Positions 44,692-55,366 of a stretch of DNA of 64,000 nt are shown here, in pieces. Made by a program: the position numbers and the translations under genes. Positions within the stretch are counted from its first letter, which is position 1; each line of letters opens with the position of its first letter. Below the pieces are notes generated by a model, which saw nothing but the letters and a program-made list of their open reading frames with translations, was not told where the DNA came from and did not search any database. This DNA comes from Aphanomyces cochlioides (lineage: Eukaryota; Oomycota; Saprolegniomycetes; Saprolegniales; Verrucalvaceae): assembly GCA_019828595.1 (NCBI GenBank), contig JAHQRK010000004.1, positions 2,046,001 to 2,110,000 on the forward strand, in the 5' to 3' direction.

Positions 44692-45567
44692 TTAAGCGAG
44701 GAATCCACCACGTTCGGCCATGTGGCCCCTCGACACGTCTAACTTTTCCTGCTCTGCCGACACTTTGTCGATCGCTTGGAAGACTTGCGGCGATGTCTTG
44801 CACGCGGCATCGACCATCGCTTGCATTTCCTTCATCTCTAGTGCGCCGAGGCCGTTTTTTTGCATGCCGCAAACGTGGCCCAGTCGATCGATTGCAACGC
44901 TGATTTGTGCGGTCATGCAGAGCTCTTCCTCAAGCGTGGCGTCCATGACAAACCACTTGTCGACTTTACTGAGTGTCATGCAAACTGGCCATGAGTCCAA
45001 GTTGAGACGGCGGCCAGAGGCTGGATCGCTCTCGACTTCGATCAACTGGTCTTCGTCTTCGTCTGTGCCGCTGAGCTTGATCGCGGGGAGAAGTGTGTCA
45101 CGCAACGCGCCATATATTGCCATGGAAATCACATCAGGTAGGTTTCCTGATGTGTCAAAGACCATGACGTCGACGTACACTACCCAGACACTCTTGTTTG
45201 GCACGATCACGAGATCGTTTTCGGACAGAGGCACGACAACTAGTCGCTTCATGCGCTCCGTGAGCTCAATGTTCATTTCTTCCTGTGCACGCCCATCCAT
45301 CTTTTCAGACACGGACGGGCAGCATTGCACGGCAATTTCAACCCAACCATTCGCGTGGTCGCCATGAGCAACTTCGACCTTGACGCTTGCCAACACATCC
45401 GTGCTTGCATTTTTCAACGACACACGGCACGATCCATGGCTCTGGCTCAAGATGCCGCTTTCCATGCGGAGAACACGTCTACTGAGTCGACTTCGTCCGT
45501 CGCTGCGGACATCCTGAGCAATTCCTTGTGCGATAAAGAGCTTCTCGGACGGACTTATGCGCTGCAT
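44692..45567 (-). CDS. RRP42: Exosome complex component RRP42 (RNase PH fold)
   Basis: 291 residues, single exon, ATG 45,565-45,567 (MQRISPSEKLF). RNase PH-like hexamer subunit of the RNA exosome that degrades and trims RNA in nucleus and cytosol. The sequence shows DVRSDGRSRLSRRVLRMESG, GSCRVSLKNASTDVLASVKV and VWVVYVDVMVFDTSGNLPDV, followed by the second-domain strands PVCMTLSKVDKWFVMDATLEE. These fit RRP42/EXOSC7 better than RRP45 or RRP43. Eukaryotic ring subunits are catalytically inert and act as a scaffold. A cluster of telo-box-like AAACCCT words lies directly upstream. Confidence 0.85.
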   Translation of the reverse strand: MQRISPSEKLFIAQGIAQDVRSDGRSRLSRRVLRMESGILSQSHGSCRVSLKNASTDVLASVKVEVAHGDHANGWVEIAVQCCPSVSEKMDGRAQEEMNIELTERMKRLVVVPLSENDLVIVPNKSVWVVYVDVMVFDTSGNLPDVISMAIYGALRDTLLPAIKLSGTDEDEDQLIEVESDPASGRRLNLDSWPVCMTLSKVDKWFVMDATLEEELCMTAQISVAIDRLGHVCGMQKNGLGALEMKEMQAMVDAACKTSPQVFQAIDKVSAEQEKLDVSRGHMAERGGFLA

Positions 45568-45589
45568 CTTGGTGCCAACCAAAAATGTC

Positions 45590-45666
45590 GATTGGGGTTT
45601 AGAGAGCCTAGGGTTGAAGGGGTTTAATGGACTAGGGTTTAATGCTTTGGGGTGCAGGGTTTAGAA
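45590..45666 (-). promoter_or_regulatory. Telo-box-like AAACCCTA cluster upstream of RRP42
   Basis: On the minus strand, within 77 bp, the spacer reads CTAAACCCTGC, TTAAACCCTAGTCC, TTAAACCCC, CAACCCTAGG and CTAAACCCC. In plants, AAACCCTA telo boxes mark promoters of ribosome-biogenesis and translation genes. The placement before an RNA-exosome gene fits that use but the link is inference. It sits 25-100 bp from the RRP42 ATG and abuts the 3' end of the anoctamin gene. Confidence 0.5.
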
Positions 45667-45696
45667 AGAAGACAATTCAGAATGTGAAATTGGTTA

Positions 45697-47739
45697 TCAT
45701 GCTACTAGTAAATGATGCTTTGACTTCTTGGCAGCAAGGACGAGCTGGCGACGATCGGACTCTTCGGCCACGCTATCTGGCGTTCCTGGGATAAGAGAAA
45801 AGACCATTTGCACTGCAAAGAAGGCCAAATGCTCGAGTAGGAATACTAGCGCCATGACGATAGTTTCGCTTCCTTTGGCAGCGACGTGGATGTGATCCAC
45901 GCCTCCAAAAGCGACGTCGTCGACATGCACAGACTTGAAATACGACGGAAACCAAATCGTCATTTGCTCGGTGGTAAAACCAAACAAGAAGACGTTCGTG
46001 AGCACGGAAAGCCAAACCAAACCCGTGAGAATGGATTCCCAAATACCAATCGAGCCCACGCGGTGGACATGAGGACGACGGGAGACAAAGAGCAGTTTGA
46101 ACTGGTCTGCTTTGAGCTCGACAAGATTTGACACGAGACTGAGCAGTGACGCCAACGGAAAGCACGACGCAAAGAGAACGATGTAGCCAAACTCGATCAC
46201 CTTTTCCATGTAATCGTCAAAGGCTTCATACTCTTCAAAACCACTCAGTTCATCCAAAAGTTGGGCAGTCGACGCGGTCAATCCTTCAGCAGGTTTTGTT
46301 TCCATGCGTTGATTCATAAAACGGAGGACTAGTGGAAGAAGTGTTTCAATGCCCACACGGCGAAAGGTGTCAACATAGTAGAGCTGAATAAGCTCTGTCT
46401 GGAGGAGCACAACATCGAGCTGGCAAAACGCCAGGTAGAAAAGAGCAATGTAACAGTCAAACGCTTCGAAAAGGAAGCGTTTGAGCACAAGCGCGTCTTC
46501 AAACTCTTCAAGGGTCTGGTGGTTTTCCCAGTCCGTCAATTGTACAGCCACCGTGCGGTATTGCATGTTTAGAAACAAGATGCATGACGCGTGAAGGACC
46601 GTTGGGAAATATGGAAGGAGCCAAGGGTATGGACCAGCGCCTTGTTGATCAAAGACTGCTCCAGGAAGTGAAAACTGATGGACAACGGGGATGTGAAGGT
46701 ATGCGCCAAAGATAGACTCAGCGTGGATATATCCTTGAAAGTTGAGTGACATCACCATGATCAAAAAGGCCAACAAGAGCATGCCCCCAGTGACGAATGC
46801 CGACAACATGTACTTGTAGATGCGCCAGTAGTAGGGATACGTCAGATTGCGGTCACCAGAGAAGATATTTACGTGTGGAAGACCTCGATAGCCAGGACGG
46901 CGAGACCAAGTCAACGTGTCGACAATGCCCCATCCACAGACCAAAGTAGACGACCGACGATGCCAGAATCGGACAAAGCAAGCACTCCACACGACCATAA
47001 ATAAGGTGAAAAAAGGAGCAATCATGGAGTCGCCACCAAGATCAGTGACAAACAAATACTCGTACAAAGCCAACGAACCACCCAAAACAGCAGGACCAGA
47101 GAGGTAGACAGTGAAGAAATGCAGCCATGCGAAGTACAAAGCAATCTTGGAGCCAAAATAGCCTTCCATAGCATTCGCAAGGGCCAAATTAGTCGGAAAA
47201 ATTGACCACTTGAATGCATTCCAAAGCTCCATTTGTGCTGTTTTGTCATGGAGGGGAACCAGCTCAAAGAATTCTTCGCGCTCCTCCTCTGTCTTGCTCT
47301 TGTTTTCGGTGAGCACTCGCTGGATATACGTATGTAGCAAGTGCATTTCTTCGCTGGACGAGAAAAAGCGACTTGGTCCGTCCAAGTCGTGATAATGCTG
47401 GAAGATCGTCTCGGCTCCTTTCACTTCAAATGGCTCCTTGCGCTGAAATTGCGTCCCTATCATATCAAATCGGGACAAGGCCTTGAATTCTCGACTTGGC
47501 TCAACTACAGCTTTGAGCAAGCTCAACGACTCGGCCTCCACTTCAAGCAGTTCGCGGGACGCGGTGACAGTTAAAACTCTGCTGTGATTTTCACGAAGAA
47601 AAGTCTTTCCTTCCTTGACAGTTTCTCCCGTCACTGTCAACTTTGCAGCGAGGAGCTTCTTTTCCATGGCATCTATCTTGAATGCCGGCGTTCCTGGGCG
47701 GAAGACCACGCCGTAGACCGCACGAGCACCTTTCTTCAT
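45697..47739 (-). CDS. Anoctamin (TMEM16) family channel or scramblase, ANO10-like
   Basis: 680 residues, no introns, ATG 47,737-47,739. A cytosolic N-terminus (FELVPLHDKTAQMELWNAF) precedes about ten membrane helices. Family motifs include EGYFGSKIALYFAWLHFFT near the first helix, FWHRRSSTLVCGWGI, VQLTDWENHQTLEEFEDAL, LKRFLFEAFDCYIALFYLAF and EFGYIVLFASCFPLASLLSL with VELKADQFKL. The TDWENH block and overall length are closest to ANO10 and yeast Ist2. Members conduct chloride in response to calcium or scramble phospholipids, some at ER contact sites; which applies here cannot be told. Confidence 0.9.
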   Translation of the reverse strand: MKKGARAVYGVVFRPGTPAFKIDAMEKKLLAAKLTVTGETVKEGKTFLRENHSRVLTVTASRELLEVEAESLSLLKAVVEPSREFKALSRFDMIGTQFQRKEPFEVKGAETIFQHYHDLDGPSRFFSSSEEMHLLHTYIQRVLTENKSKTEEEREEFFELVPLHDKTAQMELWNAFKWSIFPTNLALANAMEGYFGSKIALYFAWLHFFTVYLSGPAVLGGSLALYEYLFVTDLGGDSMIAPFFTLFMVVWSACFVRFWHRRSSTLVCGWGIVDTLTWSRRPGYRGLPHVNIFSGDRNLTYPYYWRIYKYMLSAFVTGGMLLLAFLIMVMSLNFQGYIHAESIFGAYLHIPVVHQFSLPGAVFDQQGAGPYPWLLPYFPTVLHASCILFLNMQYRTVAVQLTDWENHQTLEEFEDALVLKRFLFEAFDCYIALFYLAFCQLDVVLLQTELIQLYYVDTFRRVGIETLLPLVLRFMNQRMETKPAEGLTASTAQLLDELSGFEEYEAFDDYMEKVIEFGYIVLFASCFPLASLLSLVSNLVELKADQFKLLFVSRRPHVHRVGSIGIWESILTGLVWLSVLTNVFLFGFTTEQMTIWFPSYFKSVHVDDVAFGGVDHIHVAAKGSETIVMALVFLLEHLAFFAVQMVFSLIPGTPDSVAEESDRRQLVLAAKKSKHHLLVA

Positions 47740-48000
47740 ACAGTATCACAACGGCCTTTCTGCAATGATGATTGCTTGCACGTAACTTTACAGTTTACCG
47801 TAAAATAAACAGAAGTGATATGCACTTTACGTTTACTTTACGCTTTACGGTAATATGATTATTGTACAGTAAAGTTTTGGTTATTGACATCTTCAGGCAA
47901 TTTGCTTTGCGACAGCGTCCATCTAAGCCGTGTGTCCAGGGTCTCGTCATTCCCAAGCCCAGGCAATCGTAAAGCTTCAACGACGGAGAAGAAGATGGTT
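47740..48000. promoter_or_regulatory. Anoctamin promoter with repeated TTTAC/GTAAA words
   Basis: Between 47,783 and 47,876 the words ACTTTAC, GTTTACCGTAAA, CTTTACGTTTACTTTACGC, TTTACGGTAA and CAGTAAAG repeat. Two of them form TTTACNGTAA-type near palindromes. The run is 45-140 bp upstream of the anoctamin ATG. Meaning unknown. Confidence 0.35.
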
Positions 48001-48657
48001 TTATTCTATCCAGTGCACGCCTGCTTCTGCTAGGAGGCGTTTCTTGTCCTCAGATAGCTCGCGGATGTTGGCTTTTGTCTTGGCTAACCACTGACCTAGA
48101 GGGAACTTCCACATATCTCGTGGGAATGCTGGGTCTTTGTCCGAGATTTCGTAGGAGGGATCCATGAAAAGGTCGCCATGGAGGGCTTTGTAGATCTTGA
48201 GGGCCCAAAGATTCAAGTCCCATTTGTGTTGCTGGATATCCCATACAAACTTGATCGCATTGAGTCTCTTTTCAACCTTGGGATGGATCTGGTCCTTCTT
48301 CTTGGCGGTACGAAAGCCATTGATGTTGATGGTCTCGCCTCGTAAATTCTCTGGCCATGGGTCCTTGTCAGGCACGTCGAAAGATGCAGGCATGATTGTG
48401 TAGTCGGATTTTTCCATTTGTTCCTTGTGCACCAAGCGAGCAAGCGTCACAAGTACACGTTGACTTTCCAACGACGAGTACGAGACAATTGGAGAACGCT
48501 TTTTCGTCTTTCGAACGGCCTCTTCGGGTGATTTGGCTGGTGTCGCCTTATCAATCTTTGCTGCCTTGTCTTTTCCCTCGACAGAGCTGTCCAGCTTCTC
48601 GATTGCGCGCGCAAACAAACTATCCATCTCGGCCGGCGTCCTGAGCTTTCCCGACAT
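48001..48657 (-). CDS. Helicase-associated (HA) domain protein
   Basis: 218 residues from ATG 48,655-48,657 (MSGKLRTPAEMD), single exon. The N-terminal half is lysine- and serine-rich. The C-terminal half is a helicase-associated domain: WDLNLWALKIYKALHGDLFM, then FPLGQWLAKTKANIRELS and KKRLLAEAGVHWIE, the typical pattern W..L..Y...HGD..VP...LG.WL...R....L...R...L...G..W. In bacteria and diatoms such repeats accompany helicases or occur alone; their role is thought to be nucleic-acid binding. No helicase core is present. The frame stays open upstream to 48,864, but the promoter-like TGACGACC sites there argue for the 48,657 start. Confidence 0.75.
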   Translation of the reverse strand: MSGKLRTPAEMDSLFARAIEKLDSSVEGKDKAAKIDKATPAKSPEEAVRKTKKRSPIVSYSSLESQRVLVTLARLVHKEQMEKSDYTIMPASFDVPDKDPWPENLRGETININGFRTAKKKDQIHPKVEKRLNAIKFVWDIQQHKWDLNLWALKIYKALHGDLFMDPSYEISDKDPAFPRDMWKFPLGQWLAKTKANIRELSEDKKRLLAEAGVHWIE

Positions 48658-48734
48658 CGAGATTGGTCTGTTTGAAATAATGAATGCAAAGTCCAAACCC
48701 GCCATCAGAAGGCCAATGACCAATTCCCATTCAT

Positions 48735-48866
48735 TATTAACAAATGACGACCAAATTTTCCGCAAGAAAGTCCAGAGTAAGTTTGGTCGACCTTTGTCAT
48801 AATTAACATTTGACGACCTCTCTAGCCAACTTCTCATTGAGGATAGATAACAAATGACGACCAAAA
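48735..48866. promoter_or_regulatory. Three TGACGACC sites upstream of the HA-domain gene
   Basis: ACAAATGACGACCAAA occurs near 48,740, ACATTTGACGACCTCT near 48,808 and ACAAATGACGACCAAA again near 48,851. All are on the plus strand and spaced about 43-68 bp. They lie 80-200 bp upstream of the minus-strand ATG. The core overlaps the CGACCAA words found before the FYVE-like gene at 25,949. Confidence 0.45.
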
Positions 48867-48911
48867 GATCACGTTTTGTGAAGGAGCAAAGGAGACGTTG
48901 CTATCGTTTAC

Positions 48912-51842
48912 CTAATCTAACGCTACATCCTCTTCGCTCAAGTAGGTCGCTAAACTCTTCAATGTCTGTTGGGCGAGGGATCGTATTGATGGTACGTTGC
49001 GCTGGGGCAGCTCCAGTTGCCGAGCGACTCGGAATTGAACGTCAGTGCGTTCAAATTCCTCCTTGAAAAGTCGAGAGTCATCATGGGACACGATCCAGAG
49101 CAAAATGTCCAACTGCACCACACAAACCGATTCGACTGTTGTGTCCAGAGTTCGAGTGCCCTGCCGCACCAACGTCATCCATTCTTGCCGAAGCTCGAGG
49201 TGGCACAGGTGCCTCAGCAGCAACAGAGCAGCATGCTGTGGCGACCCTTCTTCCCATGACTCATGGACCAAGTGCAAATGCCGTTCAATGAAGCCGACAA
49301 CGTCGGCCCACCCATTTTGAACTGCCTTGAGCTGGATCAAGCAGCCCTTGACAATGTTTGTAAGCAACACGATGGATCGGGCATCCACAGCAGCTTGGGC
49401 GCATTGCCGCAAGAGAGCCGACAGCAGGAATTGCGGGATGCTCTGTGACATCTTGTCCAAGATGGTCATGGCCGACGCTGTAACTTCGATGTGCTCGCGA
49501 CGAACGAGCCGCACCAACGTTTCGACAACGTGGTCTTGTGTCAGTGGAGAATCGCTCTTTTCTGAAATGGGGACCAGCTCTTCCAACACCTGTAAGGCAT
49601 GAACTGCAACGCCCTGGTGGTTCGCTTCAGCGAGGTGAAGTAAAGCTTGCACACACATGGGGGCTAGGACTTGGTTGCGGACAAAAGTAGCAACGCCATC
49701 TTTCCCTCGGACCTATAGAGAATTAGTACAAGCAAAGGCAAGCCTCGCTTACCAAGTCCAAGATCACACGGAGCAAGTAAACACCAGGCGGATCCTCATT
49801 GGCTTCTTCAATTGATAACGGCACAACCACTACTGCATTACTCCGCCAGTCAAAAAGCGTCGCGCCTCTCGCTGGGGATGTGATGTCGTGGACGAGTGCG
49901 GTGACCAAAATACGCTGCACCATGAGCTTCCATTGTATTGAAGGTTCGCTAGGTACACGGGAGAGTACCCGTCGACACAGGGAAGCCACCACAGAAGGAG
50001 TTAATCCACCATGGCTCTTCAAGACAGCTTGCAAGAACCACGAAAACGCAGCCAAGTTGGGTGGATTTTGCGCTACAGCTGAAGAAAAAAAGGCATCGCT
50101 GATGGTAATTGCTGCATCGGTATATCTGTGGACAAGAACTCGTTTCGCAGACATCTTCCTTGCAACTCGCTCCAGACCCAACGACACACAGAGCATGTGC
50201 ATAACGTTGTCGAATGTGAGGGTATACGACGAGTCAAGCCATTCTTCTTGCCATAATTTTAACACTTGACTTGCTGTTGACAATTTGACGGACTCAAGAG
50301 CTTCGACAAAGACAACCAGTGCATGCCAAATGTCTGCAGAGCTCGTCTGGTCATTCGGAGCAAATACAAGCGTCATGTGGGCTCGAAAGATTACTTGAAC
50401 GGTTGGTAGATCAAACCGTGTGAGAAGAAATGGCCACAGATGAGCATAAAACCATCTGCAGTCATGACTTGTTGGGATAGTTGATTTGAAGAATTCTAGC
50501 AGGGACAGCACGGGATGCTTGTGCGCTGGGTCATTTGGGTATGGTGGTGGAAATTTGTCGAGCGACTCTTCGAGCAAAGGAAAGCTATCAAACGTCGTCG
50601 CATGTGCAAAATATGCTCTCAATGCTTCAGCAAACAGTCCAAATTCTCCATGTGGATGGTAACCAAAGCGAATGAGCGCTTCTCGTGCTACAGCTCTTGT
50701 GACCGGCCCAACAGCGTCTGTTGATTGTTCAAGATAGACCAAATCGACCAGCTGCCGCCCAGCATCCGACAGCTCCCAAGGATCACGTTGCCACGCTTGT
50801 AGCCATTGCAAGTTATGTGGTTCGGCTTGCAGCAACGACAGATTTCTGTTGGAATTGGCTAACTTGGCAATGATGACATGCAACATATCTGGGCTGCATT
50901 CTTGAAGGCAATCCAAAATCCATGCATCCAACAGTCTTCCCACGTTGCTTTCGAAGAGAGTCTTCACAATGGCAAGAGTAGCAACTCTGTGTCGTGTCGA
51001 AGAAAGCGAACAGCTTTGATATAGCCGTCGGTGCTTGTCAAGACCTATTTTCCGGCTCATGGCTTTGATCAATGGGTTCTTATCAGCTGTCACGGGCTCG
51101 TCCTTGTAAGTTAGAATACACCGTTGAATGAGCGGCTTCAGCAAGTCTTGAGTGTACTAAAAGAAAAGATATTGAATACAATGACAATCATGGGTACCTC
51201 GGGCCGTTTGAAGATAAATGCCACCAACACTTCGTCGAGAATCGTGGGATAGTGGCACGGATATCGTGGTTGAACAACTTGGGTCAGGTTTTGAATGAAT
51301 TCGCGACTATTTCCAAAGCTGCTGCTCATTTTGATCCAGTTCTTCGTGTGTTCAACGACGATCTTGCCAATGAAATCGTCGCGGTATTTCGTTTCAATCT
51401 TGTCGGCAAGTCCTTGTGGTACCATAGTTGTATCATCCACGGCAAATTTGTGGTCGTCAGCCCGTTCTTCCCGTCGCTTAGATTTTTGTCGACTGGTGCG
51501 ACGCATCAAATCCAGCAGCGATTTACCCGCCATGATTTCATCGCGTCCGGACGGAGTAAGGAAGAGCACAGATCCAGGTGGTAAAACCGCAGTCGCAGTA
51601 GCCGAATTCCCATTCGCGCTCCCATGTTCGGTCTTTTCACCAAGAGATGCTCTCTCATCCAAGATCTTTGCATTGTGATGATGATGGTTGTCCGCGTCTT
51701 TCTCTCGCCGCGATCGCTTCCGTCCAATATGATGCGGTTCCGAATCGTCATCGTGCTTTTTCCTCGGGCGGGTTGTCTTGGCAGGGGAAGGTACATCTGA
51801 TGACGCGTGTACGGCGTACCCTCCACTCGAACCAGGGTCCAT
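48912..51842 (-). CDS. Large helical-repeat (HEAT/ARM-like) protein of unknown function
   Basis: Three exons from ATG 51,840-51,842 (MDPGSSGGYAVHASS). The first has a basic, low-complexity N-terminus with nuclear-localisation-like KRSRREKDADNHHHHN. It then turns helical (DLMRRTSRQKSKRREE). Exons 2 (49,723-51,144) and 3 (48,912 to about 49,712) are almost wholly helix pairs, for example VLSLLEFFKSTIPTSHD, QVLKLWQEEWLDSSYTL, MCVQALLHLAEANHQGVAV and SIRSLAQQTLKSLATYL. Together they give about 970 residues of solenoid-like sequence. No named family was recognised; some resemblance to Integrator-type subunits was considered but no diagnostic motif was seen. A nuclear scaffold is a reasonable guess from the N-terminus. 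Confidence 0.6.
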
Positions 51843-52847
51843 TCGCGCCGGCGTGCGCTCCCACGGGACTGTTTCCAAATGAACGTCGCCAGCCCAAGTT
51901 TTCCATATCCACACTATTTCGTGCCAAATGGTTTTGAGAGGTCAGCACGAAATATTGATATAGACAGTACTTCTATAAACTCATATATTTATTTTGACAG
52001 GTTCCATGTGACATGAAGGAGGCCAAAAATATTCAACAAAAACCAAGCGTCTCACCATAAACCTGCCCACCACAAGTCCAAAATCTCATTTATATTGAAA
52101 TTTGTAATCAAAATGACACTCGAAATGAGCCACCAATAAAGGTGAGACATTTAGGTGAGGTTACTGCACTGATTCGGGAAGATCGCGCGACGAATCTCTT
52201 GCTGTAGAAAACTTTAGTACACTGTTTGGATATCATTGTACCTGGCAACGTGTCAAGGCTATATCTACGACGTTGGCTACCATAAAGTACTGATAGCTGC
52301 CATAAATCACTCGTGACAGAAATGCGCAAGATGAATGGAGACACACCGAGCAGATGACTTTCTATTTGGCGACGGTGGATGCCGTCCATGTGCTTGTAGT
52401 TCAGAGCAGATGGACGAACGTTGATAGCAGTGCCCCCAAGTTCCCATAGATGACACAGCCACGTTTCAACTTCTATTCGACTAATAGGTGATCACAGTGA
52501 AATACCTCACATGACGTCGAAGCCCCAACCGTGAGCCACTTCAGCACTTCCGACGAAGTGGAGATATCCACGCCTGGCAGAGCATTATCTCTCTAGATGG
52601 AGCTTGCTAGACAATATGCAAATGCAAAAACAGAGTGGCGAACATAGCGTTTTGGGGGCAAAGACGGCAGAGTGGCGTTATTGAGCTCCCGAGTTGCTCC
52701 CATCCAGAATTTCCACTTGCAAGGGCATGGGCGTTAGAGAGAGCCGTGCACTTTCATCGTTCATACTTGAAGTGACTTGTAGTTCCAGGCAGAAAAGATT
52801 AACGATTAAGCGACACTTGGATTTGCCACGTTATCTAACTAGTAACT
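51843..52847. other. Spacer with possible exon remnants (minus strand, about 52,250-52,740)
   Basis: Most of the spacer is AT-rich and empty. On the minus strand, several short blocks read like protein: MPLQVEILDGSNSGAQ, then ATLPSLPPKRYVRHSV, then DNALPGVDISTSSEVLKWL. After a good acceptor at about 52,482 a longer block continues (CHLWELGGTAINVRPSALN, KHMDGIHRRQIESHLLGVS). A small spliced gene or a remnant is possible. No domain is certain and the frames between blocks were not closed. Confidence 0.3.
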
Positions 52848-55150
52848 CTACCCAGTGATGACCCGCACGCCGTAGGAAGAAATCTTGTGAACAATGATCG
52901 TACTCGGCGCCTTGATGAACACCAAATTGGTCGTGATGTCATATTTCTTGGAGATCCATTCGACCGTCGCGGGTTCAAACGGAGCCACGATGGCGTAAAA
53001 GTCAATCCTACAATAGAAATCCATCAATATGACGTGGCATACGGTGAGCTGACTTGAGTTTCGGGTAGAGTGTATCCATGAGAGTAACCATTTCACGCAG
53101 GTTTGCCACGGTTTCCAGCGCGTGAGGCGTTTCTGCCTGGTAGACATGGACGAAGCGGACATTATGCGTGATTTCATTGCGGCGGATGTACAGGATGGCC
53201 TTGTTGAGAATCGTCATGTTGGCTTGCTTGACAAAGAACACAATGGGCTTGCTGTTGATTTCTTTAATGGCATGGGTGAGCATCGCAACGTGATCTCCAT
53301 CACGTTCGAGGAGCTTGGCGTTGGTGTCAGGCACGGTTTGGACGACGGCAGCATTCACTTCGACGTCCATGACGGGAGGATCGACTTGGACTTTGACTTT
53401 TTCCTTGACGAACATATTGACAAACGCAATGAGGATACGCAGGACAAAGACTCGCTCGAGCATTACAAACACGATCGTCGCGACAAAGATAAAGTAGAGC
53501 GCAAAGTACAGAAGCGTCTTGGGATCGCCAAGCAGATTGCCGACGATGCCACACGCCACGAGCGGAATGCCAAGGAAGCAAGCATGCCTAGACATCCATC
53601 AAGAAATTGCCAAGGATTGGAAACGTGAGCTTACCAGGGAGCTGTGATGGTGCGAGGAATGTCATGGCGCTTGAGTTTGAGCAGAATACACGCCGCGCCA
53701 AACAAAAACATGAGCGACAGGAACGAGTACGTGTAGACACCACCGAGCGTCGTCGCGTCCGAGTCCAAAATCTGTACCAAACTCGTCGCGACGACAAAGA
53801 AGAAGACTACGATCCAGTGATTAGTGCCTCGCCACTTGTTGCGCGCGGCGAAGAACTCGGGCACGACTCGATCCGCAGCGAGACGACGAAAGAGACCTAC
53901 AGGTTCATGTGAGCGACTTCAAGGGGGATGGGAGTACCAGTGATACCGACGTAAGAGGTCAAGACGCCGCCGGAGAGCACGATAAAGGCGTCGATGGCAA
54001 CCCACCACTGCATGCCAGCTCCTCCAGCCACGAGGGCTTGATGGGCCAAGACTGAGTTTTGGTTTGCCACGAGCTCATGGATGGGCAAGACCGCCAAGCC
54101 CAAAGTGCAGAGGGAGACATTGTACACCATCGCGAGCGCCAACATGTTCTACGCAGTTGTCATGAGAACCTAGTGACAAGTTGATGGGCTTACGCGAAGC
54201 GTCTTGGGAAATACGCCAGGCTTTTGCTCTTCGACAAAGTTGGCCGAGGTTTCAAAGCCAGTCACGCCCAACATTGCCGCCGAGAAGCCAAAGAAGATCG
54301 CAGTGAAGAAATTGCTGTCGATTTGCGACCCCACAAAGTCGACGGACGGGTAAGGCATGCCGACGTAGTTGTCATGGATCACATGAGGGTTCTTAATGGC
54401 GTAAACAAGGCACACGACGGCAAGGACCGTCAAGCAAACCATGTGATGGGAGAAGATGATGAACGCTGTCATGGACGACTCTCGAATGCCAAGGATCATC
54501 AAGAGCGCAAACAACCCGAGCAACGCAATCGACACGCCATTCACGGGCAAATCCGGTACCTAGTCAAGCAGTTGAGCTCGTGAGAGTCGTTGAAGAGTTA
54601 CTGAAGTCTTCAGGTAGTAAGACGCCGTTGTAGCCGACACGACGGACGTTGCCAAGTAACAGAGCGTGCTCAAGCAAGCGGCAACTGCGGCGACTTTCTT
54701 GGACGTCGTGTTGAGCAGCAAGTTGTACGATCCACCATTGAGCGGGATGGCCATGACAGCTTCCGAGTAGATGAAGCGGTAGAGATAGAGCACGAACGAG
54801 ACGATGGCAAAGCAAACAGGGGCGAGGTTGCCGCCCTTCACGACAACAATCCCAGCCGAGTACATAATGCTCGACATGATGTCATTGCCTGAAATGGCGG
54901 TGGCAAACCATTCCGAGAGTTGAAACTTGGGTTTGTTCATCTCTACGCGGATGACATCCAGCTCGTCTTGGGGCACGACGATTGTTTCGTGCGTGCCGTC
55001 GTCTTCAGGGTACAAGAACGCCGGGCCTTTTTGAACGACTTCTTCCACGACTGGGATGTGCAGCACACGCTGACGAAGGACCGAATGACGTGGCGTCACG
55101 CTCGATTTCGGCGTGGGCATTTCGTAGAAATCGTCGGCTTTGGTTTCCAT
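52848..55150 (-). CDS. APC-superfamily amino-acid/cation permease with cytosolic C-terminal domain
   Basis: ATG 55,148-55,150. After a soluble N-terminus, about twelve membrane helices are spread over six exons. They include the APC helix-1 signature GNDIMSSIMYSAGIV, EAVMAIPLNGGSYNLLLNTT (helix 2-3), AAMLGVTGFETSANFVEEQKPGVFPKT (in two exon parts; helix 6) and the late LFRRLAADRVVPEFFAARN loop. The E-A-x-x-x-I/V-P-x-N/S-G-G and GFE motifs identify the superfamily. The C-terminal 150 residues are soluble (KPIVFFVKQANMTILNKAIL and VYQAETPHALETVANLREM), like the USP-type tail of some potassium or cationic amino-acid transporters. Stop TAG 52,848-52,850. The substrate cannot be predicted. Confidence 0.82.
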
Positions 55151-55366
55151 CTTGGTCGCAAATGAAGAAGTGAAGCTTTCGAGCTCATTGCGAGCTCAAA
55201 CGATGTGCTTAAACTTCGCAAAAGTCTCTGGTCATTCTACTTGTCTACAATGTTCTACAAGTTGTGCAAAGGGGCACAAAAGTTTGATGTGGCTGCGGGA
55301 AAAACGAACGGACGACATCGTCATTTCGTTACCATGTGGTTGCAACTGGTGGTGGTAGTGTCCGAA

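Noticed and set aside
44720..45367. 215-residue plus-strand open frame
   Set aside because: Antisense to RRP42, a well-matched exosome subunit.
53122..53628. 168-residue plus-strand open frame in the permease region
   Set aside because: It is the complement of the permease C-terminal domain and has no domain of its own.
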